Shown here: piece by piece, positions 33,548-43,938 of the stretch | How positions within the stretch are numbered: the stretch's first letter is position 1 | How the letters are laid out: the number at the start of each line of letters is the position of its first letter | From: Melampsora larici-populina 98AG31 | Taxonomy: Eukaryota; Basidiomycota; Pucciniomycetes; Pucciniales; Melampsoraceae | DNA length: 64,000 bases | Assembly: GCF_000204055.1 (NCBI RefSeq) | Contig: NW_006768864.1 | Coordinates: forward strand, 81,155 to 145,154 | Direction of reading: 5' to 3' | The notes under the pieces: generated by a model | Database searches by the model: none | Seen by the model: the letters and a program-made list of their open reading frames with translations, nothing else | What the model was told of the DNA's origin: nothing | Program-made: the position numbers and the translations under genes

Positions 33548-35049
33548 TTTTAATAAATAAAAGAAGGTGGAACGCTGCGAGAGGAATCAGAGATCGATAG
33601 CGTGATGGGGAAAGATCTAGGTGTACCTAGAAAAGGAAGACTAGGACGGAGAATAAACAAATTAAAAAGAAAGCGTCAGTAAAACTCTAAAAGATGAGAT
33701 CGATTGGGAAAGAGTAACTTACAGCTTGAGGTTAAAGTATAAATTGTGAAAGAGAGATTGAGAGAAAATCGAGATGATGAGGTGGAAATCGAAGAATGAA
33801 GTAAGAAAAAAAAAAAAAGAGGGTGGGTAGTTGAAGAAGATGAAGGAGAGCTGGAGGTGGAGAAAGCAATAATGTGAGTTATCAATTGAGCGGATGGGAG
33901 AAGTAGTAGCAGAAAAAGAACCTAAATGAAAGATTGAAATCAGTAAAAGTGAGGTGATAGGCGAGAGTTGAGTAGCAAGAAAGGATGAGCAAGAAGGAAA
34001 AGAGGGTACTTACAAGTAAATAAAACTTAATCAAAAATCGAATGGAAAGGACCTTGAGGTGAACTGAGTAGAATTTAGACCGATCGGAGTAAGAAGGAAG
34101 TGAGGAAATGAACAAAAGGAGGAGGTTGGAGAGGACCTGGTTCTTTCATTCGCGAGGGGGAAGTTTTTTGTTTTCTTTTTGAATTCATCTAGTTATAAAG
34201 AAAGGAATCAATCATTTTTAAAAGAAAAAAGAGGATAGTGTTTTAATCAAAAAGAAAGTGTTAGCAATTAGTGTTTTTGAGAAGTTTTTTTTAAGAAAAA
34301 AGAACTTACTCGAGAGTTCTTGTTAGAAATTGGAAGTGGAGGTTTTGTTTGATCGTTGTTATTTTTTTAGATCAGCTATTCCTTAAATCGTATCGGTGGT
34401 GTTATTGATCTTCTTAGTACTTTGAAACATTGGAATCTGTGGTTGCTGAAGCTGAGACAGGGATTGGACTAGCTATTTTATTTTTTTTATTAGTCTTTAC
34501 TACCTTTCACCTCACGTGAAAGGTCATTGTCAAGACCAATCCTGATCCTGGGTTCAAACCCCTTATAGGCCTTGGCAGTTTCTTTTTGGATTTTCTTTAT
34601 TTTTTTAGTGTGGTTCCTCTAACACTCATACTTGGCTTTAGAAAATTTTATTTTCTCAAGTTTCTCTCTCTCTACCTCATAAGTTATCTAGGTGTTATTT
34701 TGTTCAAATATCAGAATTATATTTTTATTTCTCTATTACACGTAGTAAGAATCACAACAGAACTAGAATTCAACATATTTTTACAACACAACCTTGTGTA
34801 GTGTTGTGAGGTATATCATTGTACTCCGCCAGTTCTTGCGGATCTTTCAGAAATATTAGAATAGGGTTGCGGGTTATAATTGTGAAGGTATAAAATTGTT
34901 AGAGAATTGCTTCTGTGTTTTTTTTATTTTTGAACTTTTATTCTAAGGTTGAGGGCAGCTTCACTGCACCTGAGTTTCTACGTACTACATCAGTGGAAGC
35001 TCTTCCCCTCTCCGGCTCAGCCTACGCCACACAGCGTAGGAGTTCTACA
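33548..35049 (+). repeat. 3' LTR, distal 1.5 kb
   Basis: Matches 21,748-23,250 with about eight substitutions and one base less in an A-run. Ends TTCTACA at 35,049. The first 853 bp of the LTR are not found upstream of 33,547. Confidence 0.95.
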
Positions 35050-37770
35050 CCGGTTCGTGGTGGAGGTGGTTCTAACACCAATCTACTTGCCCATCGAGAT
35101 GGTTCTACTCAGCCTACAAAATCTGGCCGTCCTGGATGCAAACAACGGGAGGTAGCCAAAGCTGCAGGTTGCCGTCTTCCTATCACTATTGCTGCAGAAC
35201 GAGCCCTTCAGCACAAACAGAAACAGAAAGAAATGGCTCAATCAGCAATGGATTCTTATTTTCCAAAGTCAACTGCCTTTTCTAACCCAGTATTAAATCA
35301 GATGATTGGAATGTGGGTGGTGCGAACAGCTCAACCTTGGCTACGTATTGAAGATCAGGCTCTTTGTGCAGCTTTTCGATATGCCAATCCTTTGGCCCAA
35401 CTTTATGGTCGCACTTGGGTAGCACGCTTTCCTCACAAAATGTATCTTGGACTCCGATCCACTGTGATATCTGACCTCCAAGTAAGTAATTAACTCTTCC
35501 AATGTTTTCATATATTCAACATATAATCAAACCAATATTGATTAAATGTTGAATCAATATTTGATTTTCAATATAGGAAAACAAATCCAAGTATGGACTG
35601 ATTCTCGACGCCTGGACTTCACCTTGCAACCAATATGGTTTTATATCCGCCTCATTCACCTACATCAATAGTGAATGGAAGTATGTGACTTGACATCTTG
35701 CAATGAAGATGATTGCATGGCACCATAAGGGTGAATGGCTAGCTGAGCCACTCATCAATGTGCTTGTGAAACACAATCTTTACTCCAAGATAAGTATTTT
35801 ATTTTATTTTCGTATATTATCTCACATGATCTTATTCTCTCCGGCTGATATGATCTCTTATTCATCGCACATGATATTTCAGACTCATGATTCCCGTGGT
35901 AACAATGATACCTGTGCTCGTGCGATGCAAGCACGACTGTCAAAAGTGGCACATGACAACCTTGAAGACTTCGATTTCTACGAGTCGACTGACCGAGTAC
36001 AATGTGCTGGTCACAAGATAGCATTGGTAGTAAATGCAGGACTTCAAGCGCTAGGAATTCAAGCCCCACCGCCCCCTTTGGTTAAGTCTACGATTCTTGG
36101 AGATTTCCCTATTCCTGATCATTCAATGGATACTATTACTGAAGAAGACAAAGAAGGTCAAGACGTCAATTTGAAAAAGCAATCTGATGATTCAAAAGGC
36201 AAACATGATGAAGACGTACTTGAAGATGAAGATGAAGAAGACCTTGTTGATTTACCAGGTCAGGACGTTGATGATAAATGGTATGGAGTTATCAATGGTC
36301 CTTTTCCCGATGATCTGCCTGCATCAAATCGTAATGAAGCCAATGCGGTATACCATTTGACACTGGTGGTAAGTTAATTTTCTTTTCCTTTTTTACTTCT
36401 CTCTTCTGATTTTTTTTGTATTAGCTTGATGAAATAGCTCAAAAGATTGGAGGCTCATCGAGAATGCTATCTGTTTTCGATGCAACATGTGCAAGTATGG
36501 GGGTTTCTTTTCCTCAACCAATTCCGGGGTATGGGATACGATGGAACATAAAGCTGCAATGTTGGGAAAGGTTGTTTAATGCTCAAGAGGTATGTATTTT
36601 TTTCTCACTTTATGTTCCAAAATTAATACTTCCTTCATTTCAGGTCATCGACAGAATGCTCAAAGACGATCAAAAGGAAATATCAAAAGGGAAACAGGCA
36701 AAACATCGAGAATTGGATCTTGGGCCTGCTGATCCCAATGATGACCCACCTCGTGGCATTTTCAACAAAGCTCACGTTTCCCCCAACCAATGGAAGCAAG
36801 TTGGTAAATTAATCACTGTCCTTCGTGTAAGTCTTCACAACTACTTAGTATCTGTTTCTATCCATCCTACTGACCTTTGCTTTTACTTAGGAATTTCAAT
36901 CGTTGACCAAGCTATTTGAAGCTGATGCTCCAACTGGCTCTTTAGTTATTCACGAATACGTTAAACTCAAGAAAACCCTTCAAGCAAAAATCGATGCCTG
37001 TGATTCACAAGCAGACCCACTCTTCCCGATGTACCATGCTATGCATGTCCGGGTGAAGTCGTACTTATCTGAAGCTCTCAAATCAGATGTGCTGGTCCTA
37101 GCTACAATCCTTCACCCCAGTTGGCGAACCGATTACTTCCAATCCGCGTTTGGCAACAACTCTTCTGAATACAAGACTGCTCAAGAATTGTTACAAAGCG
37201 CTTTCAACCATCGAAAAGAAAAAATCAAAGCTGGCAAGAATAAAAATAACAGTGTGGCTGATTCAAATGAGGATGATGATGAGGATGATGACGGATTTAG
37301 AGCTCATAAAAAGCAAGTTCAGACTCGCTCTGAAAATGAACTTACTAACTATTTTGACCGAGTCGATGAGCCTTCTAAGGCAGTGGAAAAGGACCCCAAG
37401 CTTGCTTTAGAATGGTGGAAGGTAGATCTTTTTTTATCCTCATCATCTATTTTATAGATCGACTTGAAGCTGACTCAAATCATTTTACTAGGTCAATGAA
37501 GCCAGATACCCTGTTTTACCATCTCTGGCACAAGATTACCTAGCGGTGTGTGGGGCATCTTGTGCTGTTGAGAGGACTTTCTCAGCAGCTGCAGATGTTT
37601 GTTGCCGTGATCGAGGAGCTATGAAACCAGCAACTGTTGAGCGCTCAGTTGGTGCTTGTATGTGGTCTAAGGAGGGGATTTTTATAGCAGGCAAGGAGTT
37701 TGCAGAGTGTCAAAGATGTATGGCAAATAGTATTGCATTGGACCAATCACATCGTAAAAGAAGGGGTTGA
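35050..37770 (+). pseudogene. hAT transposase, 3' exons with dimerisation domain
   Basis: Continues the BED exon from 20,894. Exons: 35,050-35,481; 35,577-about 35,790; 35,883-36,368; 36,425-36,589; 36,644-36,826; 36,891-37,421; 37,492-37,770. Introns are short (54-100 bp), phase 0, with gtaagt-type donors. Core motifs: KYGLILDAWTSPCNQYGF (RNase H-like fold start), VQCAGHKIALVVNAGLQALG, VLATILHPSWRTDYF, and the C-terminal hAT dimerisation block YPVLPSLAQDYLAVCGASCA then ERTFSAA. Defects: in-frame TGA at 35,691-35,693 (after WKYVT); a donor changed to ATAAGT after LYSK near 35,790; and the 14-kb insertion. The acidic stretch EDEDEEDLVDLPGQDVDD precedes exon 36,425. Confidence 0.85.
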
Positions 37771-38304
37771 ACAAAATCAAATAAGCTTGTCAGCGGTTTG
37801 GTATTCTGTTTTCTTTCCGTGTTTCTTGATTTTTTTGTCTCTCTTCTAAATCTACACACGCTTTTTTCTATCTTTTTGTTGTCTCTTTTCCTTTTTAAGC
37901 TTAAACACGCAGCTTTCATATTATTGTTTCTTCTTTTCAAAGCTTATACACTTAGCTCTTATATGATACATATTATCACTTGTTGCCTCATCCCCACTCA
38001 ACTGAAATGCACCTTATGTGTAGGCCCTTGCTAACCTTTCTTGACGAGGATACCAGTAACAGTATTGATATTGTGATAGTATTGAGAAAATGTTTGATAC
38101 TCGATACGGTATTGGTATTGTGCTTAGTATCCACAATACGTTACCGGAGCCAATAGGTTTTGGTATCAACATATTCAATACTGTATCAAGTACGGTATCG
38201 GATCAGTGATACTTTACCAAAGTATCTAAAAATGGGTATTGTGAGCTTGATACTTTACCTGGTATTGAAAATACTTTACTAGTAAAGTAACTGTGGCAAC
38301 GTTG
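37771..38304. repeat. hAT 3' UTR and right subterminal word array
   Basis: After the transposase stop, about 270 bases of T-rich DNA are followed at 38,045-38,290 by repeated GTATTG, GATACGGTATTGG, CAATAC and GATACTTTACC words in both orientations. The terminal repeat complement (GTAAAGTAACTGTGGCAACG) then ends at 38,304. Confidence 0.7.
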
Positions 38305-38865
38305 GTTGGCGGATGGTTCGAACACCGATCTTTATTTGATGACTTTGCCAGAGGTTGTCTGAGATGGATTGTGCTGTCCATTTGTTGTCATGAGATTGCT
38401 GAAGAATAGGGTGTAAGATGGAATCCGAAGTTCTATTTGTCCAGGAATGATGAGAAGACACAAAGATAAGAGTGAGAGATTTGACGAGGGATAATCGATT
38501 GGGTAACTTGTGTCAAAGTGACAGTTCAAGTTAAAGTGTGAATGTTGGCTGCGGTTGATGAGTTCTTGAAATTATGATTAGGTTTTGGGTAGTTGTGCAT
38601 TACTACAGTTGATTTGTGGGACAAAATAGGTGTTGGGTTTTTGTGTTTTTTTGAATCTGTGAATTTTGTAAACACAAAACTTGATTTTTGGAATTTTCAT
38701 GTAATAACTGTGCCAAAGTGCCAACCAAGCAGTGAATTTCCGAATTGTAGTTTTGAAGGTGGTCAAAAGTGGCAGAAAGCATTGTTTTAACCCTAATACA
38801 GGTACTTTCTGACCAGTATTTGAGTTAAATCTGATGTTTAATCTGGTTTTCCCAGTTTCTGACCC
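38305..38865 (-). repeat. inverted arm, second copy, inner piece with Tc1-like HTH
   Basis: Complement of 14,232-14,815. On minus it reads NKWTAQSISDNLWQSHQIKI and GVRTIRQ (38,300-38,390), which resembles the HTH of Tc1/mariner transposases, and across the hAT empty site continues HIEAWG. There is no catalytic domain, and the stretch is probably inactive. The outer border CAGTTTCTGACCC at 38,865 matches the border at 14,232. Confidence 0.6.
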
Positions 38866-39123
38866 AAGGATTCTGAAATTTTGATTTTTTAAAATCATGT
38901 TGTTACTTTGGCACATGTCGCATTTGGTAGTGATGTATTCCGAGTTTCTCAATTTGGGAACAGGAAAGAGCAAGTGTGACCTATGGAACTGTGGTACTTG
39001 TGAATCTGGCTGGAAATAAGCTTATATGTGTTGCTAGGTTCAACAAAGAGGTCAAGTCCCTCGAACTTTCTGTTGTTTCCACATTGCTGACATTCCTTGC
39101 TGCAGGACCCCGCCAGCAATGAC
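38866..39123 (+). other. possible upstream exon of the Tet-like gene
   Basis: A coding-like reading, GTVVLVNLAGNKLICVARFN, near 38,985-39,045 precedes an acceptor TTGCTGCAG at 39,098-39,106. The exon then begins DPASND and is interrupted by the CACTA-like element before resuming PAQVQLWKDF. The 5' splice site and the gene start are not clear. Confidence 0.4.
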
Positions 39124-39939
39124 CACTACAAGAAACATAACATTTTCTGGGCAGAAAATTAAATTATTTGTATACAAAAATCTGGAAAGGTCAGAAACAG
39201 AGCAAAAAATGTGAAAAAATATGCATCCTGTTCCTTGGTATGAGATCTCCAATCTGCATATTTTTCCGTATTTTTGGGGTTCATATTGGTGAGTGTACTA
39301 ACAATAAACCCTCATAATCACCAGATTACCACCTGTAACAGATGCTGGAATTTGGCTGATCAGTGCTGAGAGAAAGTTTTGATTACTATAAAACCCCATA
39401 ACTTTGTCAATTCTGGCTCAAAACACTCGATTTTGGGTGCATTAGAAAGCTGAATTCCTGAACTACAACTTTCGTTTTGACTCAAAATGTGTAATCCCAA
39501 TGGCTGACATTCTATTTGATGATATGTGAAATTTGATTTCATTGGGGATATCTTTCTTTGCAGGCCCGCCACGTATTGGGTTCATTTATGAACTATCTTC
39601 AGGCAAATACCAGCTTTCCAATGCACTCAAAATCGAGTGTTTTGAGCCATAATTGACGAAGTTATGGGGTTTTGTAGTAATCAAAATTTTCTCTCAGCAT
39701 TGATCAGCCAAATTCCAGCATCTGTTACAGGTGGTAATCTGGTGATTATGAGGGTTTATTGTTAGTACACTCACCAATATGAACCCCAGAAATACGGAAA
39801 AATATGCAGATTGGAGATCTCAAACCAAGGAACAGAATGCATATTTTTTCATATTTTTTGCTCTGTTTCTGACCTTTCCAGATTTTTGTATACAAATAAT
39901 TTAATTTTCTGCCCAGAAAATGTTATGTTTCTTGTAGTG
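39124..39939. mobile_element. 816-bp CACTA-like foldback MITE, copy 2
   Basis: Begins CACTACAAGAAACATAACAT and ends in its complement ...TTCTTGTAGTG. It is flanked by GAC at 39,121-39,123 and 39,940-39,942. CACTA termini and a 3-bp target duplication define the CACTA (EnSpm) superfamily. The arms are complementary over most of the length, with a central loop near 39,530. No coding capacity. It lies inside an exon, between the Asp and Pro codons of a Tet-like gene. Confidence 0.85.
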
Positions 39940-41108
39940 GACCCTGCCCAAGTGCAACTTTGGAAAGACTTTCGAAGGGCTATCAAGATCATGCATCAAC
40001 ACTCTGAAGCACGGGGTGTAATCAAGGAAAATCATGCAGTCAAGATGCTACCGCCCAACAAGCGGCAAGGTACTATGAAAGCTTTTGGTCACAGATCTTT
40101 TAAGCGCGCTGGACAATATCAAAGAGGAACAGTCATTGGTCTGTTTATCTTCACCTTTTCACATGAGGATACTTCAGAAACTTAATTTGTTCCATGTTTT
40201 AACACCAGCAACCTATGCCCAAAATTTGGCTACCAGCAAGGATCCAGCCAAACTAGACAAGGACGAAGCCCGCCAAGAGGAACTTCCTTGGGTAGTGGAC
40301 TTTCATGCTGAAAGGACATGTTCTTTATCTCTGTTTGTTTATGATTCCAACAAGAAACTGGCCAAAGAGACTGATGCCCTGTCGTGGGGATCAAAAGAGC
40401 CGGTGCCTGGTAGCAAAGAGTGGGAGAAATCACCCAATGCCCAAGTCTTTGGGGACAAGGCTTTTGTGGGATCCAATGTGATTGCTACCACTGGAGGATT
40501 CCGCAACGGAGTTCATTGTGACTTTGATGCCACCGGATTTGCTTCTGGTTTCTTCGGCTTAATTGATGCCAACGAATGTTGAGTATTTAATATTCACAGT
40601 GTTCTGACCAATCTGCTGACATATGTAAGCTATTACAGCTGAAATTATTACTCCGGCAAGAAGACTGGAACTTTTGGCTGAGAGGAAGGAAGAAATTGAA
40701 CTAGAGAAGAACACTGGACACCACTTTGATAAGAAGCATCCCCAAGTTGGTTCCAAGTTTTTAATTCACATCAGCAACTATTTCAAGTTTATTGTAGACA
40801 TCAATGCAGCTGATGTGGTAGAGTTACTGTGGGCAACAGATGTTTGCCACAACACCAAACATCAACTATTTTCTGAGGGAGAAAAGAAAATGACAACATA
40901 CTTGCAGGGTGCTGTAACAAGGGAAAAAACCAAGGCAAGAAAAGGGATTGGAAAGAGTAAAGGGGCAGTAGACCATGTACTTGCTTATGCTTGTAGCACT
41001 CAGATCAGTACCACTGTGGTGGCTGCAATGAAGGAGATTATGGAACAGCAGGTTGGTTTGAATGATGAGAGCTGGGAAAAATTGCACAGTGGGCTTGCAG
41101 AGACCTAG
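39940..41108 (+). pseudogene. Tet-like 2OG-Fe(II) oxygenase family protein, disrupted
   Basis: Blocks: PAQVQLWKDFRRAIKIMHQH and AVKMLPPNKRQGTMKAFGHR; LFHVLTPATYAQNLA; LPWVVDFHAERTCSLSLFVY; GGFRNGVHCDFDATGFASGF, where HCD fits the HxD iron-binding pair; then, after an intron-like stretch (40,583-40,640), FKFIVDINAADVVELLWATD followed by CHNT, whose His could be the second iron ligand. The stop is at 41,108. Tet/JBP-like oxygenases act on 5-methylcytosine in other fungi and are often tied to KDZ transposons, but many rust copies are of unproven activity. The reading frame is broken by the CACTA-like element at 39,124, and the N-terminus is incomplete. Family call from recalled motifs only. Confidence 0.5.
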
Positions 41109-41739
41109 GATAAGCAGATGCAACGGAAACAGGCCAATTTGGACCAACTTCAGAATAAGATAAACTGTTATAAGGAAACAAAAGGTTCAGCACTCAGCTT
41201 TTTAAAATGATATATACATGTTCTTTTTTGTTTTTATGATGATAATTTTGTGAGCAAAGGGTTTTTGTAATTTTTTGGATTTTTTAAGAGGAAAAAATTT
41301 TGGAATACAGATTGAAAGGAAAGAGTTTACTCCTGATTTTCTGCCTTGTGCTAATCTCTCGCTGGAATATGAGTCTGTTCCCCAGATTTACCTCCATACC
41401 ACAGCCCCATCTCCTCCCGTACACTTAATTTTGCTACCTTGGCCATAGCAACCCCAGGTGCTTGCATATCTTATTACATTTGTGCTGGGTAGAGAAATTC
41501 TCCAAGCCTTTCCTTCCAGTATTTCCGTCGCACCAAGCCATACTGGGGCCAAAACAAACTGTCAGGCAAAATGTTGGAATGCAAGCTCCACTCTCTAAGT
41601 TCACTTTTCTTAGACATGAACTGTATATGTACATGTTATGTGATTTATATCACGTCCTGTTATTATTCATGAGTGATATATTATTATTTCCATCCTTGCT
41701 CCTTTCTTGCCTTGTGGCGAGGAAAGAGCTAAATGGGAA
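41109..41739. other. non-coding DNA downstream of the Tet-like gene
   Basis: No convincing gene. Short frames on both strands at 41,434-41,797 overlap each other and have no recognisable domains. Confidence 0.35.
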
Positions 41740-41880
41740 AGCGCACAAAGCAAGCGGTCAGGTTGGGTTTCCCAAACCAAGATGTTGGTTTTCCTAAACC
41801 AAGATGTTGGTTTACTTGAACCAATTCTTTGGTTTTGAGAACCAAGTGTTGGTTTCTTGAAACCAATACTCTTATGCTCG
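41740..41880. repeat. array of AACCAA/TTGGTT hairpin words
   Basis: Hairpins of the type AAACCAAGATGTTGGTTT occur four times in a row (41,776; 41,796; 41,818; 41,840), with a further half copy, over about 110 bases. The design matches the other word arrays of this window: one short word alternating with its complement. Confidence 0.7.
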
Positions 41881-42154
41881 CATTCCGGATTCCCTTTTTG
41901 TCAGTTAGATGGGGTTTACCGTTGACCCTTCTCCAAGGAAGGTATGGTGCAGTCATGCCGTCCTTGGCCTGACGGGCAACCCCATTAACTGCATGGCTAA
42001 ACCATCTGGGATCGCATTTCAACAAACTTCTCAAAGTTCATTTTCAGAAGTTTCTCCTGTTTACTCCTGCGTACGTGAGTATTTGAATTTAAGTTTCATA
42101 CGACCCACTGCATATATTGCAGAAACTTTATTTCTCAAACTATCAGTTTTAAGT
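41881..42154. other. no gene seen
   Basis: Unannotated DNA between the hairpin array and the tyrosine recombinase. It may include the 3' terminal repeats of the YR retroelement, but no repeat partner is found in the window. Confidence 0.3.
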
Positions 42155-43085
42155 TCAGTTAGTTAACCTGATTGTATCTAAAAACAACTTTGTTGTTTGC
42201 ATTTCTTCCTCCGTAAAGTCTTTTATATAACGTTTGAAAGATTCTGATTTCCAACACCCGACTTTCTTTATGAAACTCTCTCTCATTGCTAAATTTGCTC
42301 GCAAAGAAGCACCTCCTACGCAAGACAAATTCTGTCCAGACCACTTGTCTAAAGTTGCTTTACCCCACACCTTTTCGACATAACGTATGAAAACTTTCTT
42401 ATTCAAAGGTCCGTTGCTGGATTGAAACAGGAACGACTCTCTCCCTTTTTCTGGATTTCTTTTGAGGATCCTCTCCAGTGCTTTCACCTGGTTAAGAACT
42501 GAAGGTTGTGCTTGTAAGTGGATGACTTGAATCTCATTTGGAGAAGCTGTTTTTCCTTTTCGTAAATGAATCTTTGCCCACTTTGCTTTTCCAGATTCAC
42601 TGAACTCAACGTGATGATTTAAAATAGCTCCATCCAACTTCGTGATCCTGAAAATTTCACCTAGACGAATCATACCCCAAAAAGCTACTAAACTGATGTC
42701 TGCTATCAGTTCGTGGACTTCTAATTTTCCGTAAGATTCTACGAGTAAGTTGTAAAGTTTCTGTACTGTGACTGGCTTCTTACTCAATTCTAATACAATG
42801 CCTTCTTCCTCTCTTTTTTAGCTCGTATCAACATTTTAATTATATCAGTATCGACGGTGATCTTCTTGAGATGTTTCACAATATGCCAGGCATTAATTCC
42901 GTCGATATACTTGTCAATTGTTTTTGCTGCGATTGGTATCTTTGGTGGGTTTGGAACATCTACCTTTGTTCTTCCCGCCCAGGTTATAAACCCGTGTATT
43001 TCCCGATTGCTTATTGGTTTGTTTTCATCAAATTCTTTTCCAGTTGACTCTACATAGGCAATGTACTTCGATAAACCTGACGAGT
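42155..43085 (-). pseudogene. tyrosine recombinase of a DIRS-like retroelement
   Basis: On minus: IHGFITWAGRTKVDVPNPPK and AAKTIDKYIDGINAWHIVKH (core-binding part), then after a one-base shift near 42,797, SKKPVTVQKLYNLLVESYG; LIADISLVAFWGMIRLGEIF (catalytic Arg in MIRLGE); GQNLSCVGGASLRANLAM; FIKKVGCWKSESFKRYIKDF. In active enzymes the second box has HxxR before GGAS; here the His reads Leu and the Arg codon seems lost, so it is probably inactive. It follows an RNase H fragment on the same strand, as in DIRS-type elements. Crypton origin is less likely because of that neighbour. Confidence 0.7.
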
Positions 43086-43520
43086 AACCGGAGAGAGTTG
43101 TTCTAGCCCAACTTCCTATAGCTAAATGTGCACCCGGTTTTTGACGTCTTCTTTGCTGCTCTGCCGAAATGACCTGGAACGTCGTATGGGTGCGACGTTG
43201 TGTGGATTGGTTGTTTTTTTCTTCTGTTGAGGCATGTTATGGTTTGTATTGGTAGTGTCACTGTGCTTTCATTTCCTTTGAACAGGATTCGAAACAGTTC
43301 TTCGCTTGACTCGGAGCTCACTTCTAATCCGAGTGTTGCCATTTTCCTCTCTGTAGGTCCTTCAACTCTTTCGAGGTATAGGCAATCTGGGATCTCACAA
43401 GGTCATTTGTGATGTTCTTTATCTCACATTGGCTTTCCTCCCTTCAGTCTCACTGAGGACAAGTCATTATTTCATGACCGTACACAAACGTGCATTATCA
43501 GGGGGGCTTGTTTTAATTTC
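43086..43520 (-). other. decayed linker of the YR retroelement
   Basis: Between the RNase H and recombinase pieces. A minus frame at 43,103-43,342 is open, but I recognise no motif. It is likely the eroded region joining the two domains. Confidence 0.4.
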
Positions 43521-43913
43521 TCACATTTGTTGCAAAAACTTATGTAAATGGCCAGGTAAGTTTATCCACAAGTGGTCGATTTTCTTTTTCCTTGACACTT
43601 TCCCTCTGGAAAGTGCGTCAGCTGCATTATCCGCTGACACTACCCTTTTCGCAGTAATTGCATACTGTTTTGAAAGGAGGCGTTCTTGGATGACATTCCA
43701 TTCAGTGTTTACTAAAGGGTCTTTTGACTTCCTGTTAACTACTGCGTTCTCCGTCACGGTATTATCTGTTAAAACTGAGGAATTTCTGCCTTCCACCCTT
43801 TCTAATGATTCTATCATTAAAAGGCCTATTCTGATGGCTACTGTCTCTGCCCACGCAATGCCACGTCAATCTCCATTTTCTTCTGGATCTCTCCAACCCT
43901 CCTTTAACTTAAA
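43521..43913 (-). pseudogene. RNase H fragment of a DIRS-like retroelement
   Basis: Minus frame with MIESLERVEGRNSSVLTDNT, where TDN carries an expected catalytic Asp, then NTEWNVIQERLLSKQYAITA and RVVSADNAADALSRG, the usual end of RNase H in Ty3- and DIRS-type elements. The reverse transcriptase that should precede it is missing: the sequence stops at a Helitron-like end at 43,914. Confidence 0.7.
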
Positions 43914-43938
43914 CTAGCCCTTTAGCGGTGGGTGCCGC
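43914..43938 (-). mobile_element. Helitron-like 3' terminus (minus strand), diverged
   Basis: On minus: GCGGCACCCACCGC (43,925-43,938), a 7-base spacer, then CTAG at 43,914-43,917 followed by host T. The hairpin is less perfect than in the other three copies. A second GCCGC...GCGGC block lies just inside (43,943-43,956). The body would extend to the right. Confidence 0.5.

Larger units (their letters stand above)
20895..35049 (+). mobile_element. Ty3/gypsy LTR retrotransposon, recent insertion
   Basis: Full structure: 5' LTR 20,895-23,250; primer-binding site 23,253-23,270; gag-protease ORF; RT; RNase H-integrase; antisense gene; partial 3' LTR 33,548-35,049. The target duplication is CCGG (20,891-20,894 and 35,050-35,053), or CCGGT if the terminal base is shared. 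Removing the element restores the reading frame of the hAT transposase. The pol order RT-RNase H-integrase places it in Ty3/gypsy (Metaviridae-like, fungal). Over 1.5 kb the two LTR copies differ at about eight bases by eye, so the insertion is young. An internal stop in pol suggests this copy is defective. Confidence 0.9.
19431..38304 (+). mobile_element. hAT DNA transposon, interrupted by a Ty3 element
   Basis: Terminal repeats are CAACGTTGCCACAGTTACTT (19,431) and its complement ending at 38,304. The flanking duplication GTTGGCG (19,424-19,430 and 38,305-38,311; an eighth base differs, C/G) fits the 8-bp rule of hAT elements. Subterminal zones (19,446-19,690 and 38,045-38,290) are rich in GTATTG/CAATAC and GTATCG/CGATAC words, as expected for transposase binding. 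Inside is a hAT transposase gene split by the retroelement at 20,895-35,049. Without that insert the element is about 4.7 kb. Insertion into the 0.7-kb arm is proved by comparison with the intact copy at 14.8 kb. Confidence 0.85.

Noticed and set aside
14232..39000. One giant transposon with 0.7-kb terminal inverted repeats
   Set aside because: The arms are inverted, but no target duplication is found at 14,232 and 38,865, and the DNA between them is explained by independent insertions. Two separate copies of one repeat are equally likely.
43429..43917. 162-residue plus-strand open frame
   Set aside because: It is the reverse strand of the RNase H fragment, which carries real motifs on minus.
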